Source: Roseovarius amoyensis
GTDB taxonomy: Bacteria; Pseudomonadota; Alphaproteobacteria; Rhodobacterales; Rhodobacteraceae
NCBI RefSeq assembly: GCF_003260265.1
Contig: NZ_QITQ01000007.1
Coordinates: 107,247-171,246, forward strand
Length of the DNA: 64,000 nt
Reading direction: 5' to 3'
Shown here: positions 30,345-39,137 of the stretch, piece by piece
Numbering within the stretch: the first letter of the stretch is position 1
Layout of the letters: the number at the start of each line of letters is the position of its first letter
Position numbers and translations under genes: made by a program
Notes under the pieces: generated by a model
Seen by the model: the letters and a program-made list of their open reading frames with translations, nothing else
Told to the model about the DNA's origin: nothing
Databases searched by the model: none

Positions 30345-30938
30345 TCACATTGTCGCGGCACCGCCCTGTTGCGCTCGCCGCCAGTCATCCAGCGCGGGGT
30401 TCCCGCCCGGCGTTACCGCGCCCAGTTCCAGCGCCGCATCAGGGCCATTGGCGGCAATGCGCGGGCTGGTCGCGGACAGCCGGCCCAGCTCGGCGATATT
30501 GGCCATGACCTGGGGCGTGCGCGCCATCGTCAGCGCCAATGAGCGCTGAAATTCCTGCCCCTGCGCCTGGTGGCGGGCCCCGAAATAGAAGCTGACGATC
30601 GCCCCCAACAGCCACCACAGCGGCTCTGGCACCAGCTGGATGCCCTGCATGCGGGCAGAAAACCACGCCGGGTCGATCATCGCCGACAGGAACAGGCCCA
30701 GCGTTCCCAACGCCATCGCCGGGCGCGGCACCCGGTTCAGCCCGTCGATCAGCCGGTCGAACAGACCGCGCCGGGGCACGGCGAATTCGGCCGCCAGCTG
30801 GGCCAGCGCATCCGACTGGATGGTGGCAGCGCGGGCATCCGCCGCCTCGGCATTGACGCGAAACACCTCCGTCGTTTCGGCCACCACGTTGCGCCCGTTG
30901 CCCAGAAGCGCTGACAAGACATCCGCGATCAATCCCAT
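30345..30938 (-). CDS. Holin family protein (GTA-type lysis holin)
   Basis: 197-residue protein with an amphipathic N-terminal part and membrane segments at about residues 75-95 (MALGTLGLFLSAMIDPAWF) and 103-122 (LVPEPLWWLLGAIVSFYFGA), the layout of the 3TM-type holin family found in Rhodobacterales. Such holins permeabilise the inner membrane so the partner endolysin reaches peptidoglycan; in Rhodobacter capsulatus the pair releases gene transfer agent particles. It overlaps the endolysin stop by 10 bases. Assigned by context and topology. Confidence 0.8.
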   Translation of the reverse strand: MGLIADVLSALLGNGRNVVAETTEVFRVNAEAADARAATIQSDALAQLAAEFAVPRRGLFDRLIDGLNRVPRPAMALGTLGLFLSAMIDPAWFSARMQGIQLVPEPLWWLLGAIVSFYFGARHQAQGQEFQRSLALTMARTPQVMANIAELGRLSATSPRIAANGPDAALELGAVTPGGNPALDDWRRAQQGGAATM

Positions 30939-31540
30939 GCTGCAACCCTTTCACGAAACTCCGCATCGGTCATGTGATAGCGGGGCGAGATGAAGTCCTC
31001 TGCCCGCCGGATCCAGCCGCCCTTGCCGCCCGCGCGGGTGCGGGCGAACTTGCGCGAGGCCGGGCGCGCATCGGCGAGGCGAAAGTAATAGTTGCGCCGC
31101 GCGATGCCATAGGCGTCTGCGATATGGTCTGGTGCGACGCGGGTGGCGGCATGGGCGGCGGCGGCGGTCTGCGGCCCGATCGCGCCATCGACGGCCACGT
31201 CATGGCCCATCTGCCGCAAGAGGCGCTGCAATATCTTCACCGCGCCCGCACCGGCATTGACATACATGTCGAAAACCGAAGCGTGCAGCACCTCAGGCAA
31301 TTCACCGATGCGCGGGCGCTGGAAATAGTGGCGTACAAAAATCGCTTCGGCATCCGCCCGCGTAAGTGCGCGCACATCGGCCACGTCGACATCACCATCA
31401 CGGTCCAGGTCGAGCCCCAGCCGCCGCAGGGTGTGAATGCTGACCCCGAACCTGGTGGCGCCGCCGGGGTCGTCGGGATCATCGACAAAGCCGCCCTCGC
31501 GGGCGACGATCTGTTGCGCGATGGCCTGAACTGTCTGCAT
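30929..31540 (-). CDS. Holin-associated N-acetylmuramidase (GH108 endolysin)
   Basis: 203-residue peptidoglycan hydrolase. The N-terminal GH108 block VAREGGFVDDPDDPGGATRF holds the catalytic Glu at about residue 15; a dockerin-like calcium loop (DLDRDGDVDVAD, about 44-55) follows; the C-terminal half (LLRQMGHDVAVDGAIGPQT) is a peptidoglycan-binding type 3 domain. It pairs with the overlapping holin. No signal peptide is visible, so export depends on the holin. The Shine-Dalgarno sequence lies partly in a 9-bp hairpin (31549-31576). Confidence 0.88.
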   Translation of the reverse strand: MQTVQAIAQQIVAREGGFVDDPDDPGGATRFGVSIHTLRRLGLDLDRDGDVDVADVRALTRADAEAIFVRHYFQRPRIGELPEVLHASVFDMYVNAGAGAVKILQRLLRQMGHDVAVDGAIGPQTAAAAHAATRVAPDHIADAYGIARRNYYFRLADARPASRKFARTRAGGKGGWIRRAEDFISPRYHMTDAEFRERVAAWD

Positions 31541-31548
31541 GATGGACC

Positions 31549-31576
31549 CTTTCCGCCGGCGATTGCTGGCGGAAAG
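31549..31576 (-). promoter_or_regulatory. Hairpin covering the endolysin ribosome-binding site
   Basis: Perfect 9-bp inverted repeat (31549-31557 ctttccgcc, 31568-31576 ggcggaaag) with a 10-base loop. On the minus strand its 3' arm contributes GGAAAG to the GGAAAGGG ribosome-binding site that lies 6 bases before the endolysin ATG. Folding would hide part of that site. It has no U-run, so it is a poor terminator. Confidence 0.5.
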
Positions 31577-31603
31577 CTGCCCGTTGAGTGGTTAACGGCG
31601 CGC

Positions 31604-32050
31604 TTAGCTGCCGTTCGGTTCCTGGTACACACCCTGTTCCTTGAGGCTGTCGATCACCTCCTTGGGCATGTAATCCTCGTCGTGCTTGGCCAGGATTTCG
31701 GTGGCGTGAAACACGCCGTCCACATAGGTGCCGGTGCCAACCATGCCCTGGTTTTCGGCAAAGAGATCAGGCAGCACGCCGGTGAAGAGGACCGGCACCA
31801 CCGCGCCGCCATCGGTGACGTTAAAGCGGATCGTCTTGCCCTCGCCCCGTTGCAGGCTGCCCTCTTCGACCAGCCCGCCGATGCGGAATACCTCGTTCGA
31901 CGCGGGCGGTTCGGCCATGATCTGGCTGGGCGAGCGGAAAAAGTTGATGCCGTCGCGCAGCGCGTAGCCGATCAGCACGGTCGAGATCAGCAACGCCGCC
32001 AAGGTGATGAATATGACCTGCACCCGGCGCTTTTTCTTTAGCGTTTTCAT
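31604..32050 (-). CDS. ccmE: Cytochrome c-type biogenesis protein CcmE (haem chaperone)
   Basis: 148-residue periplasmic haem chaperone anchored by one N-terminal helix (VIFITLAALLISTVLIGYAL). The haem-binding His lies in ATEILAKHDEDYMPKE near the C-terminus, and the OB-fold core FRIGGLVEEGSLQRGEG is typical. It passes haem from CcmABCD to CcmF. argC ends 18 bases upstream; the lysis pair separates it from ccmF. Confidence 0.96.
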   Translation of the reverse strand: MKTLKKKRRVQVIFITLAALLISTVLIGYALRDGINFFRSPSQIMAEPPASNEVFRIGGLVEEGSLQRGEGKTIRFNVTDGGAVVPVLFTGVLPDLFAENQGMVGTGTYVDGVFHATEILAKHDEDYMPKEVIDSLKEQGVYQEPNGS

Positions 32051-32068
32051 CTGCCTGCACCCCTTTCG

Positions 32069-33097
32069 TCAGGGAAATACCGGGGCCAGCATCAGCCCCT
32101 CGGTCTCGTCCAGCCCAAGCATCAGGTTGGCGTTCTGGATCGCCTGCCCGCTGGAGCCCTTGGTCAGGTTATCGAGCGCGGCCACCACGATGGCCCGCCC
32201 CGGCAAACGGTCCGCCGCCACGCCGATATGGCAAAAGTTCGAGCCGCGTATATGGCGGGTGCTGGGCGCCTCGTCCATCGGCAGCACCTGGATGAAGGGC
32301 TCATCGGCATAGGCCGTGGCCAGCGCCTCGTACACCCTGGCCGGGTCGCCCTTTACATAGCCGGTGGCCAGAATGCCGCGATTGGCCGGGATCAGGTGCG
32401 GCGTGAACTGGATTTTCACTTCGCGCCCGGCGATGGCGGAAAATTCCTGGTCGAACTCGCCCAGGTGCCGGTGGGTGCCGCCCAGTGCATAGGCGTGATA
32501 GCCCTCGCTGAGTTCGGCATGCAGCAGATTTTCCTTTAGGCTACGGCCCGCGCCCGACACCCCGCATTTGAGGTCGAGGATGATGTCATCAAGGTCGATC
32601 ACCCCGCCGGCAATCAGCGGGCGAAGGACAAATTGCCCGGTCGCGGCATTGCACCCCGTCCCCGCCACCAGCCGCGCGGCGCGTATCTGGTCGCGGTAGA
32701 ACTCGGTCAGGCCGTAGACCGCCTCTTTCTGCAATTCCGGCGCGGCGTGGGGGTTGCCGTACCATTTTTCATAGTCCGCCGGGTCACGCAGGCGAAAATC
32801 GGCGGAGAGATCGACGATCTTCAGATCACGCGGCAGCGCCGCGATCACCTCCTGGCTGGTCTTGTGCGGCAGGGCGCAAAAACACAGGTCGATATCGGCA
32901 AAGTCGATCTGGTCCACCGTCACCAGGTCGGGCAGGTCAAGGTGGCGCAGATGCGGAAAGACCCGGGCCATCGACTGCCCCGCCTTGGCATTGGCGCCCA
33001 GCGCGACGATCTGCATCCCCGGATGGGTGGCGATGAGCCTGACCAGCTCTGCCCCGGTATAGCCCGAGGCGCCCAGAATCGCGATTTTTCGGGTCAT
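32069..33097 (-). CDS. argC: N-acetyl-gamma-glutamyl-phosphate reductase
   Basis: 342-residue NADPH enzyme of arginine synthesis. It shows [20 protein letters not shown] at the start, the nucleophile Cys in [18 protein letters not shown] and [23 protein letters not shown] 33097 (MTRKIAIL) is preferred to the ATG 4 codons upstream because a GAGG lies close before it. Its proximity to ccmE (18 bases) suggests readthrough into the haem genes. Confidence 0.95.
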   Translation of the reverse strand: MTRKIAILGASGYTGAELVRLIATHPGMQIVALGANAKAGQSMARVFPHLRHLDLPDLVTVDQIDFADIDLCFCALPHKTSQEVIAALPRDLKIVDLSADFRLRDPADYEKWYGNPHAAPELQKEAVYGLTEFYRDQIRAARLVAGTGCNAATGQFVLRPLIAGGVIDLDDIILDLKCGVSGAGRSLKENLLHAELSEGYHAYALGGTHRHLGEFDQEFSAIAGREVKIQFTPHLIPANRGILATGYVKGDPARVYEALATAYADEPFIQVLPMDEAPSTRHIRGSNFCHIGVAADRLPGRAIVVAALDNLTKGSSGQAIQNANLMLGLDETEGLMLAPVFP

Positions 33098-33192
33098 GTC
33101 GGCCCTCATGTGGAAATTCAATTGGCATGTAGGTGAAAACCCCCGTCACCGCAATGCGGCGCGACGGCCCGGGGGCGGGGCAGAGGCGCCGA

Positions 33193-34005
33193 TCAGATGT
33201 GTTCGAACGCGATCTTGCGGCGCAGGAACTGGGTTGCGCGGTCAGACACGCGGCGGGCGTCGCCCGTGGTCAGACAGCGCGAGGGCGCATCGCCACCGGC
33301 CATCTGCGGATGCCGCCCCAGGTAATCGGCCAGGCTCTCGGCCACCAGCCGGGGCTGTGAAAATACCGTTACATCAGGCCCCAGCGCCGACTTGAACACA
33401 TCTTCGACCAGCGGGTAGTGGGTGCAGCCCAGCACCGCCGCCTGCGGGTGCGGCATCTTGCGCAAGAGCGCGTCAACGTGCGACCGCACCAGCGCCTCGG
33501 CCAAAATCATGTCGCCCTCTTCGATGGCGTCGACGACGCCGCCGCAGGCCTGTGCCTCGACATCGACGCCGATGGCGCGGAACGCCAGTTCGCGCTGAAA
33601 GGCGCGGCTGGCCACGGTGGCGGGGGTGGCGAACAGCGCCACGTTCGTGACCGCCACCTCGCGCGGGGGGGAATTGTCGCCCCATTGCCGTTCGGTCAGC
33701 GCCTCGATCAGCGGTACGAATACGCCCAGCACGCGCTTGCCCTTGGGCATGCCGTCCTCCTGCATCCGGCGCAGCGCGGCGGCCGAGGCGGTGTTGCACG
33801 CCAGAATCACCAGGTCACAGCCCATGTCCCACAACGTGACGACACTGCTTCGCGTCAACTGATAGATGTCGTCGGCATCACGCACCCCATAGGGTGCATG
33901 CGCATTGTCGCCCAAGTAGATGAAATTGACGTCCGGCAGCCGCTCCTGCGCCGCCGCCAGCACCGTCAGGCCACCCAGCCCACTATCGAAAACACCTACC
34001 GCCAT
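33193..34005 (-). CDS. murI: Glutamate racemase
   Basis: 270-residue cofactor-independent racemase that supplies D-glutamate for peptidoglycan. The two catalytic cysteines are in [17 protein letters not shown] and [16 protein letters not shown], and the N-terminal [16 protein letters not shown] is the signature. It is followed on the minus strand by a 95-base gap to argC and preceded by the acyltransferase remnant at 34045. Confidence 0.96.
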   Translation of the reverse strand: MAVGVFDSGLGGLTVLAAAQERLPDVNFIYLGDNAHAPYGVRDADDIYQLTRSSVVTLWDMGCDLVILACNTASAAALRRMQEDGMPKGKRVLGVFVPLIEALTERQWGDNSPPREVAVTNVALFATPATVASRAFQRELAFRAIGVDVEAQACGGVVDAIEEGDMILAEALVRSHVDALLRKMPHPQAAVLGCTHYPLVEDVFKSALGPDVTVFSQPRLVAESLADYLGRHPQMAGGDAPSRCLTTGDARRVSDRATQFLRRKIAFEHI

Positions 34006-34044
34006 GCCTGTCGTCCGTGCCTTATGCGCCGGTCGTTTCCCCGG

Positions 34045-34332
34045 CTATTGGAATTCGAAACCGGTATCCGCAGGATTGATCGGTCTCGGGCTCAGCTCAT
34101 ACGTCTTTCGGCGCAAAAACGCCATCAGCGATTTGCCGTCGCATGCGCGCCGGTCCAATTCGTCGCGCCCCAGCGGCTGGCCCACGACCACCCGCACCGG
34201 GGTATCGACGCGCTTGACCAGACGGATGCGGCCCGTCAGATTCTCCATCGTGCGGATCATCGCGCGGCCACCCCGGGTGCGCGCGGAAAAGGAATAGCTG
34301 ATGTCACGCGCGACATGACGATCCTGATGCAT
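34045..34332 (-). pseudogene. Lysophospholipid acyltransferase remnant, internal deletion
   Basis: A 95-codon open frame. Its first part (VARDISYSFSARTRGGRAMI, ENLTGRIRLVKR) resembles, from memory, the N-terminus of a Rhodobacterales lysophospholipid acyltransferase, and its second part (RVDTPVRVVVGQPLGRD, FLRRKTYELSPRPI, ending GFEFQ) the C-terminus of the same protein of about 300 residues. The roughly 200 residues between, including the HX4D catalytic motif, are absent, and the parts join in frame near Lys-Arg. It therefore looks like a gene reduced by an in-frame deletion; it cannot be an active acyltransferase as it stands. Identification is by memory of the family, not by a search. Confidence 0.55.
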
Positions 34333-34416
34333 CGGCCGGGGTCCTGTGCGGTTCGCCCGTTTTCCAGTGGGCGCCCGCAATCATGGCCAGTGGTTTTGAC
34401 GCCGTCATGACAGCGC

Positions 34417-37400
34417 TCATTGCGCGGCTTGGCGCGCGTTCTCTCCGCCGGCCCGGATGGTTGCCAGCAATTCCTCGCGCCGCTTGGCCGCCTTTTCGGC
34501 GTTCGCCTCCTTGATCGGGCCGAAACCGCGGATCGACAGCGGCAATTCGGCCAGCGCCACGATGGCGTCTCGGGTGGCGTCGTCGAGCTTTGGCAGCACC
34601 TCGGCCATGTCGGCCTCGTACTGGCGGATCAACTGCCGTTCCAGCCGCCGCTCGGCGGAATAACCGAAGATGTCGAGCGGCGTGCCGCGCAGCCCCTTCA
34701 TCTGCGCCATGACCCGCAGTGGCCCTTGCATCCATTGCCCGAATTTGCGCTTTTTCGGCCGCCCGTTCACGGGCTTGCCGCCCAGGACCGGCGGGGCGAG
34801 GTGAAAGGTCATGCGGAAATCACCTGAAAATTCCTCTTTCGCCTTGTCGCGACTCTGGATCAGCAGGCGGGCCACCTCGTATTCGTCCTTGTAGGACAGG
34901 ACCTTGTGATATCCCTTCGCGACCGCTTCCTTCACCGCCTCGTCGGCAATGCCGTCGACCAGCTTGCGATAGCGCCGCGCCAGACGCGGGCCCTGATAAT
35001 CGACCAGATGCGCCGCGCGATAGGCAATCCTGTCTTCCAGCGTCTTGGGGGTCTCTACCTCTGCCGGTGCCAGCGCGGCGGCGGCCTCTTCGGGAAATGC
35101 CGCGGCCCAGCGACCGATGGCAAAGGCGCGCCGGTTCTGTTCGACCGCCGTGCCGTTCATCCCGATCGCTTCTTCGATTGCCTCCAGCGAAACCGGGATC
35201 AGCCCGCGTTGCCAGGCGGCGCCGAACACCATCATGTTGGAATAGATCGAGTCGCCCATCAGGACGCGGGAAAGTTCTGTCGCATCAAAGAGTTGAAGAC
35301 CATCCCTGATCTTGGCCTGCAGCGCCAGCTGCAGCCGCCCGCCGGGGATGGAAAAATCCGGGTCGCGGGTGAACGCGCCAGTGATGATCTCGTGGCTGTT
35401 GACCACCGCGCCGCTGCGCCCGGTGCGCATCAGCCCCAGCGTGCTGGCGCCCGCACTGACCACCAGGTCACCGCCGATCACGGTGTCGGCCTCGCCGGTG
35501 GCAACGCGAATGGCATTGATATCCTGAGGTTTTTCCGCGATCCGGCAATGGATATGCACGGCGCCGCCCTTTTGTGCCAGCCCGGCCATTTCCATCATGC
35601 CCGCGCCCTTGCCATCAAGCTGCGCCGCCTGCGCCAGCACCGCGCCGATGGTCACAACACCGGTGCCGCCCACCCCGGTGATGACGACGTTATGCGTGCC
35701 CTCGATTTTCGGCAGTTGCGGCTGCGGCAGGTCCGGCAGGTTCAGTTCGGCCGATGCCTCTTTGCGGATCTTTGCCCCCTCCAGCGTCACGAAAGAGGGG
35801 CAAAAGCCCTTGAGGCAACTGAAATCCTTGTTGCAGGCCGATTGGTCGATGGCACGCTTGCGGCCAAGTTCGGTTTCCTTGGGCACCACTGCGACACAGT
35901 TCGATTGCACGCCGCAATCGCCGCAACCCTCGCAGATGTCGGTGTTGATGAATATCCGCTTGTCTGGGTCGGGAAAGGTGCCGCGTTTGCGCCGGCGACG
36001 TTTCTCGGCGGCGCAGGTCTGGATGTAGACAATGGCCGACACGCCCTTGATCCTGGAAAACTTTTCCTGAACCTGTTGCATCTCGGCCCGTTCATGCCAG
36101 CCGATCCCCTTGGGAAATACGCTGCGGTCGGGTTCTTCCTTTTCGTCATAGACGACCGCGACGTCGCGCACCCCCATTGCCAGCAGTTCGCGCACGATCC
36201 GGTCGGGCGACAGCCCACCCTCGTTCGTCTGCCCGCCCGTCATGGCAACCGCGTCATTGTAAAGGATCTTGTAGGTAATGTTGGTTCCCGCCGCCAGCGC
36301 CGCGCGGATCGCCAGTATTCCTGAATGGTTATAGGTGCCGTCGCCAATGTTCTGGAAAACGTGATCACGGGTGGAAAACGGCGCCTCGCCGATCCAGTTG
36401 GCGCCCTCGCCGCCCATATGGGTATAGCCGCTGGTGTCCCGGTCCATCCACAGCGCCATGATGTGACAGCCTATCCCGGCATAGGCGCGGCTGCCCTCGG
36501 GCAGCTTGGTCGAGGTGTTGTGCGGGCAGCCGGCGCAGAAATAGGGCAGCCGGGTGGCGATTTCCTCGGCGTTGTCGGCCTTGTTCGCCTCGGCGATCCG
36601 CTCGAGCCCGGCCTTGACGGCCTCGGTGCCGCGCCCCTCTTCAATCAGGATGTTGCCGATCTTTTCGGCGATCATGATCGGGTCCAGCGCCATGCGGGTC
36701 GGGAACAGTTCCTCGGTGTGCATGCCGCCGGCGCCGCCCTTGTACCAGCCATAGACACGGCGGCCGCGGCGGTCGTCAAAGATCGCCTCCTTGATCTGAA
36801 TCTCGATCAGCTTGCGTTTTTCCTCGACCACAACGATCAGGTCCAGCCCCTCGGCCCAGTCGTGAAACCCCTTCATGTCCATCGGAAAGGTCTGGCCAAC
36901 CTTGTAGGTGGTCAGGCCCAGGCGCTCGGCCTCGGCTGCGTCGACGCCCAGCAAGTCAAGCGCGTGCACCAGGTCCAGCCAGTTCTTGCCGGCCGCGACG
37001 AAACCGATCTTTGCACCCGGCTTTCCCCAGACACGTTTGTCGATTTTGTTTTTATGGGCAAAGGCTTCGGCGGCAAACCTCTTGTAATCTATCATGCGTG
37101 CCTCTTGCGGCACCCAATGATCGTTCAGGCGGATGTTCAGCCCGCCCTCGGGCATGTCGAATTCGGGCGTGACGAATTGCATCCGGTCGGGCCGGCCATC
37201 GACGACCGATGTCGCCTCGACCGTGTCCTTCATCGTCTTGAGCCCGCACCATACGCCGGCAAAGCGCGACAGGGCAAAGCCATACAGCCCGAAATCCAGG
37301 ATTTCCTGTACCCCCGCGGGGCTGAGCACCGGCATGTAGGCATCGACCATCGCCCAGTCGGACTGATGGCACACGGTCGAGCTTTCGCCGGTGTGATCGT

Positions 37401-37836
37401 CGCCCATCGCCATCAGCACGCCGCCGTGGGGCGAGGTGCCTGCCATGTTGGCATGCCGCATCACGTCGCCCGACCGGTCGACCCCAGGCCCCTTGCCGTA
37501 CCACAGGCCAAAGACGCCGTCATAGCGGCCTTCGCCGCGCAGCTCGGCCTGTTGGGTGCCCCACATGGCGGTGGCGGCCAGGTCTTCGTTCAGACCAGGC
37601 TGAAAACGCACGTTGGAGTCTGCCAGCAACTTTTCCGCGCGGCCCATCTGCAGATCGACCGCCCCCAGGGGCGAGCCGCGATAGCCGGTGACATAGCCGG
37701 CGGTGTTCAGCCCCGCCGCCTTGTCGCGCGCCGCCTGCATCAACATCAGCCTTACCAATGCCTGGGTTCCGTTCAGAAGAACCGGTGACTTGGTCAGGTC
37801 GAAACGATCGTTCAGGCTGATCTGGTGCTTGCTCAT
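34417..37836 (-). CDS. Indolepyruvate ferredoxin oxidoreductase family protein, fused
   Basis: 1139-residue fused 2-oxoacid:ferredoxin oxidoreductase (alpha and beta parts in one chain). It oxidatively decarboxylates aryl pyruvates such as indolepyruvate to acyl-CoA using thiamine diphosphate and reduces ferredoxin. Visible: the N-terminal pyrimidine-binding domain (GYRGSPLGAVDLQMGRAEK), the thiamine-binding region around FQNIGDGTYNHSG, iron-sulfur cysteines in DICEGCGDCGVQSNCV and CNKDFSCLKGFCPSF, and a gamma-type domain starting VVITGVGGTGVVTIGAVLAQ. ATG 37836 (MSKHQISLNDRF) is used. A LysR regulator is divergent. Confidence 0.93.
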   Translation of the reverse strand: MSKHQISLNDRFDLTKSPVLLNGTQALVRLMLMQAARDKAAGLNTAGYVTGYRGSPLGAVDLQMGRAEKLLADSNVRFQPGLNEDLAATAMWGTQQAELRGEGRYDGVFGLWYGKGPGVDRSGDVMRHANMAGTSPHGGVLMAMGDDHTGESSTVCHQSDWAMVDAYMPVLSPAGVQEILDFGLYGFALSRFAGVWCGLKTMKDTVEATSVVDGRPDRMQFVTPEFDMPEGGLNIRLNDHWVPQEARMIDYKRFAAEAFAHKNKIDKRVWGKPGAKIGFVAAGKNWLDLVHALDLLGVDAAEAERLGLTTYKVGQTFPMDMKGFHDWAEGLDLIVVVEEKRKLIEIQIKEAIFDDRRGRRVYGWYKGGAGGMHTEELFPTRMALDPIMIAEKIGNILIEEGRGTEAVKAGLERIAEANKADNAEEIATRLPYFCAGCPHNTSTKLPEGSRAYAGIGCHIMALWMDRDTSGYTHMGGEGANWIGEAPFSTRDHVFQNIGDGTYNHSGILAIRAALAAGTNITYKILYNDAVAMTGGQTNEGGLSPDRIVRELLAMGVRDVAVVYDEKEEPDRSVFPKGIGWHERAEMQQVQEKFSRIKGVSAIVYIQTCAAEKRRRRKRGTFPDPDKRIFINTDICEGCGDCGVQSNCVAVVPKETELGRKRAIDQSACNKDFSCLKGFCPSFVTLEGAKIRKEASAELNLPDLPQPQLPKIEGTHNVVITGVGGTGVVTIGAVLAQAAQLDGKGAGMMEMAGLAQKGGAVHIHCRIAEKPQDINAIRVATGEADTVIGGDLVVSAGASTLGLMRTGRSGAVVNSHEIITGAFTRDPDFSIPGGRLQLALQAKIRDGLQLFDATELSRVLMGDSIYSNMMVFGAAWQRGLIPVSLEAIEEAIGMNGTAVEQNRRAFAIGRWAAAFPEEAAAALAPAEVETPKTLEDRIAYRAAHLVDYQGPRLARRYRKLVDGIADEAVKEAVAKGYHKVLSYKDEYEVARLLIQSRDKAKEEFSGDFRMTFHLAPPVLGGKPVNGRPKKRKFGQWMQGPLRVMAQMKGLRGTPLDIFGYSAERRLERQLIRQYEADMAEVLPKLDDATRDAIVALAELPLSIRGFGPIKEANAEKAAKRREELLATIRAGGENARQAAQ

Positions 37837-37865
37837 GGCGGGCCTCCTCCCGAATGATATGTTCA

Positions 37866-37883
37866 TGCCTTGGACATAAGGCA
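37866..37883. promoter_or_regulatory. Inverted repeat in the indolepyruvate oxidoreductase-lysR gap
   Basis: TGCCTT-N6-AAGGCA, a perfect 6-bp dyad 30 bases upstream of the oxidoreductase start. It could be part of a LysR-type operator or the activation site next to the promoter. No experimental or comparative support is visible here. Confidence 0.4.
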
Positions 37884-37889
37884 AATATA

Positions 37890-37906
37890 GGTCATTATGT
37901 CTGACC
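37890..37906. promoter_or_regulatory. Candidate LysR-type operator (T-N11-A dyad)
   Basis: GGTCA-N7-TGACC is a perfect dyad that contains the LysR family T-N11-A pattern (T at 37892, A at 37904). It lies between the divergent oxidoreductase and lysR genes, the usual place for auto- and target-gene control by such regulators. Confidence 0.5.
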
Positions 37907-38008
37907 CATAAAGACAAAAACCGTCTCTTTGCGACAAGCAACAGATGCACTATGACGCGGTTCCTGCTATTTCGTTGGCGGTGGCCGGTTATTGCGAAAG
38001 TTGTTTGA

Positions 38009-38902
38009 ATGGATTGGGACAAGCTAAGAATATTTCACGCGGTGGCCGATGCCGGCAGCCTGACCCGTGCGGGTGACTCGCTGCATTTGTCTCAATCCGC
38101 CATTTCGCGCCAGATCAGGGGGCTGGAAGAATCGCTTAACGCGACCCTTTTCCATCGCCATGCGCGCGGGCTGATTCTGACCGAGCAGGGCGAGTTGCTG
38201 TTCGACGCCACGCGGGCGATGATGCGCCGCCTGGACGCCACCACTGCCCGCATCCGCGACAGCGAGGAAGAGGTCTTTGGCGAATTGCGGGTGACCACGA
38301 CCACCGGGTTCGGCACGCTGTGGCTGGCCCCGCGTCTGCCCAAGCTATTTGCCAAATACCCCGAACTGAATATCGACCTGATGCTGGAAGAGCGCGTTCT
38401 GGACCTGCCCATGCGCGAGGCCGACGTCGCCATCCGCATGAAGGAACCCAGCCAGGCCGACCTGATCCGCAAGCGCCTGATGAGCGTGCACATGTGCCTG
38501 TTCGCGTCGCGCCAGTACCTGGCCGATTCCGGCACACCGGAAACCCCGGAGGATCTGAGCGCGCACCGGCTGATCTGTCAGAACCCGCGGACGTTTCAGG
38601 TTGGCGCGGGGGCGACACTGGTGCAGGAGCTGATGACCAACGACATCTCGTCGCTGCTGATGGTCAACAACTATTTCGGAGTACTGCAGGCGGTGGTGCA
38701 GAACATCGGTATCGGGGTACTGCCCGACTATCTCAGCCGCGATTTCGAGCAACTGGTACAGGTACTGCCAGACGTACAGTCGGTCGAGGTGCCGGTGTTC
38801 CTGGCCTACCCATCGGAACTGAGGCACGCCAAGCGAATCGCCGCGTTCCGTGATTTCATCCAGGAAGAGATCGTTCTCTACCGCAAGGATACTCAAAGAT
38901 AG
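38009..38902 (+). CDS. LysR family transcriptional regulator
   Basis: 297-residue regulator with an N-terminal helix-turn-helix (LRIFHAVADAGSLTRAGDSL and LHLSQSAISRQIRGLEESL) and a substrate-binding C-terminal domain. It is divergent from the indolepyruvate oxidoreductase with a 172-base spacer that carries a T-N11-A dyad, so control of that gene is likely. The effector is unknown; an aryl pyruvate or aromatic amino acid derivative is a guess from the neighbour. Confidence 0.88.
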   Translation: MDWDKLRIFHAVADAGSLTRAGDSLHLSQSAISRQIRGLEESLNATLFHRHARGLILTEQGELLFDATRAMMRRLDATTARIRDSEEEVFGELRVTTTTGFGTLWLAPRLPKLFAKYPELNIDLMLEERVLDLPMREADVAIRMKEPSQADLIRKRLMSVHMCLFASRQYLADSGTPETPEDLSAHRLICQNPRTFQVGAGATLVQELMTNDISSLLMVNNYFGVLQAVVQNIGIGVLPDYLSRDFEQLVQVLPDVQSVEVPVFLAYPSELRHAKRIAAFRDFIQEEIVLYRKDTQR

Positions 38903-39095
38903 GCGAAAAACACTCATAGGTAGTAATTTCGCCCTGTTGGCCACGTTGAAGCCCCTGCGTTATGCATGCAACACATAGCGGTCATGTTGCAGTTGCAGCA
39001 TCATTGGGCTTGATCGGGCGTTCAGGCGGGGCTATCTGCAGTACGTGACGGCGGGGCGTTCAGCGCTTCGCCATCATACCTCCCTGTTGGACTTT
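38903..39095 (+). other. Unassigned stretch before a strong terminator, possible small RNA
   Basis: About 190 bases from the lysR stop to a strong terminator, without a convincing open frame. The part at 39075-39095 (catacctccctgttggacttt) carries a pyrimidine-rich single-stranded-looking segment just before the terminator, as seen in many sRNAs. It may simply be the long 3' untranslated region of lysR. Confidence 0.3.
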
Positions 39096-39124
39096 GGCCG
39101 AGCTTAGTGCTCGGCCTTTTTTTT
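39096..39124 (+). terminator. Strong rho-independent terminator
   Basis: Perfect 8-bp stem ggccgagc/gctcggcc (39096-39103 with 39109-39116), a 5-base loop and eight Ts (39117-39124). It ends rightward transcription from lysR or from an unannotated small RNA just before the decayed peptidase gene on the other strand. Confidence 0.85.
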
Positions 39125-39137
39125 CGCACGACGATAT

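Noticed and set aside
28304..30508. 734-codon plus-strand frame opposite ccmF
   Set aside because: Antisense shadow; ccmF carries the WWD motif and helices.
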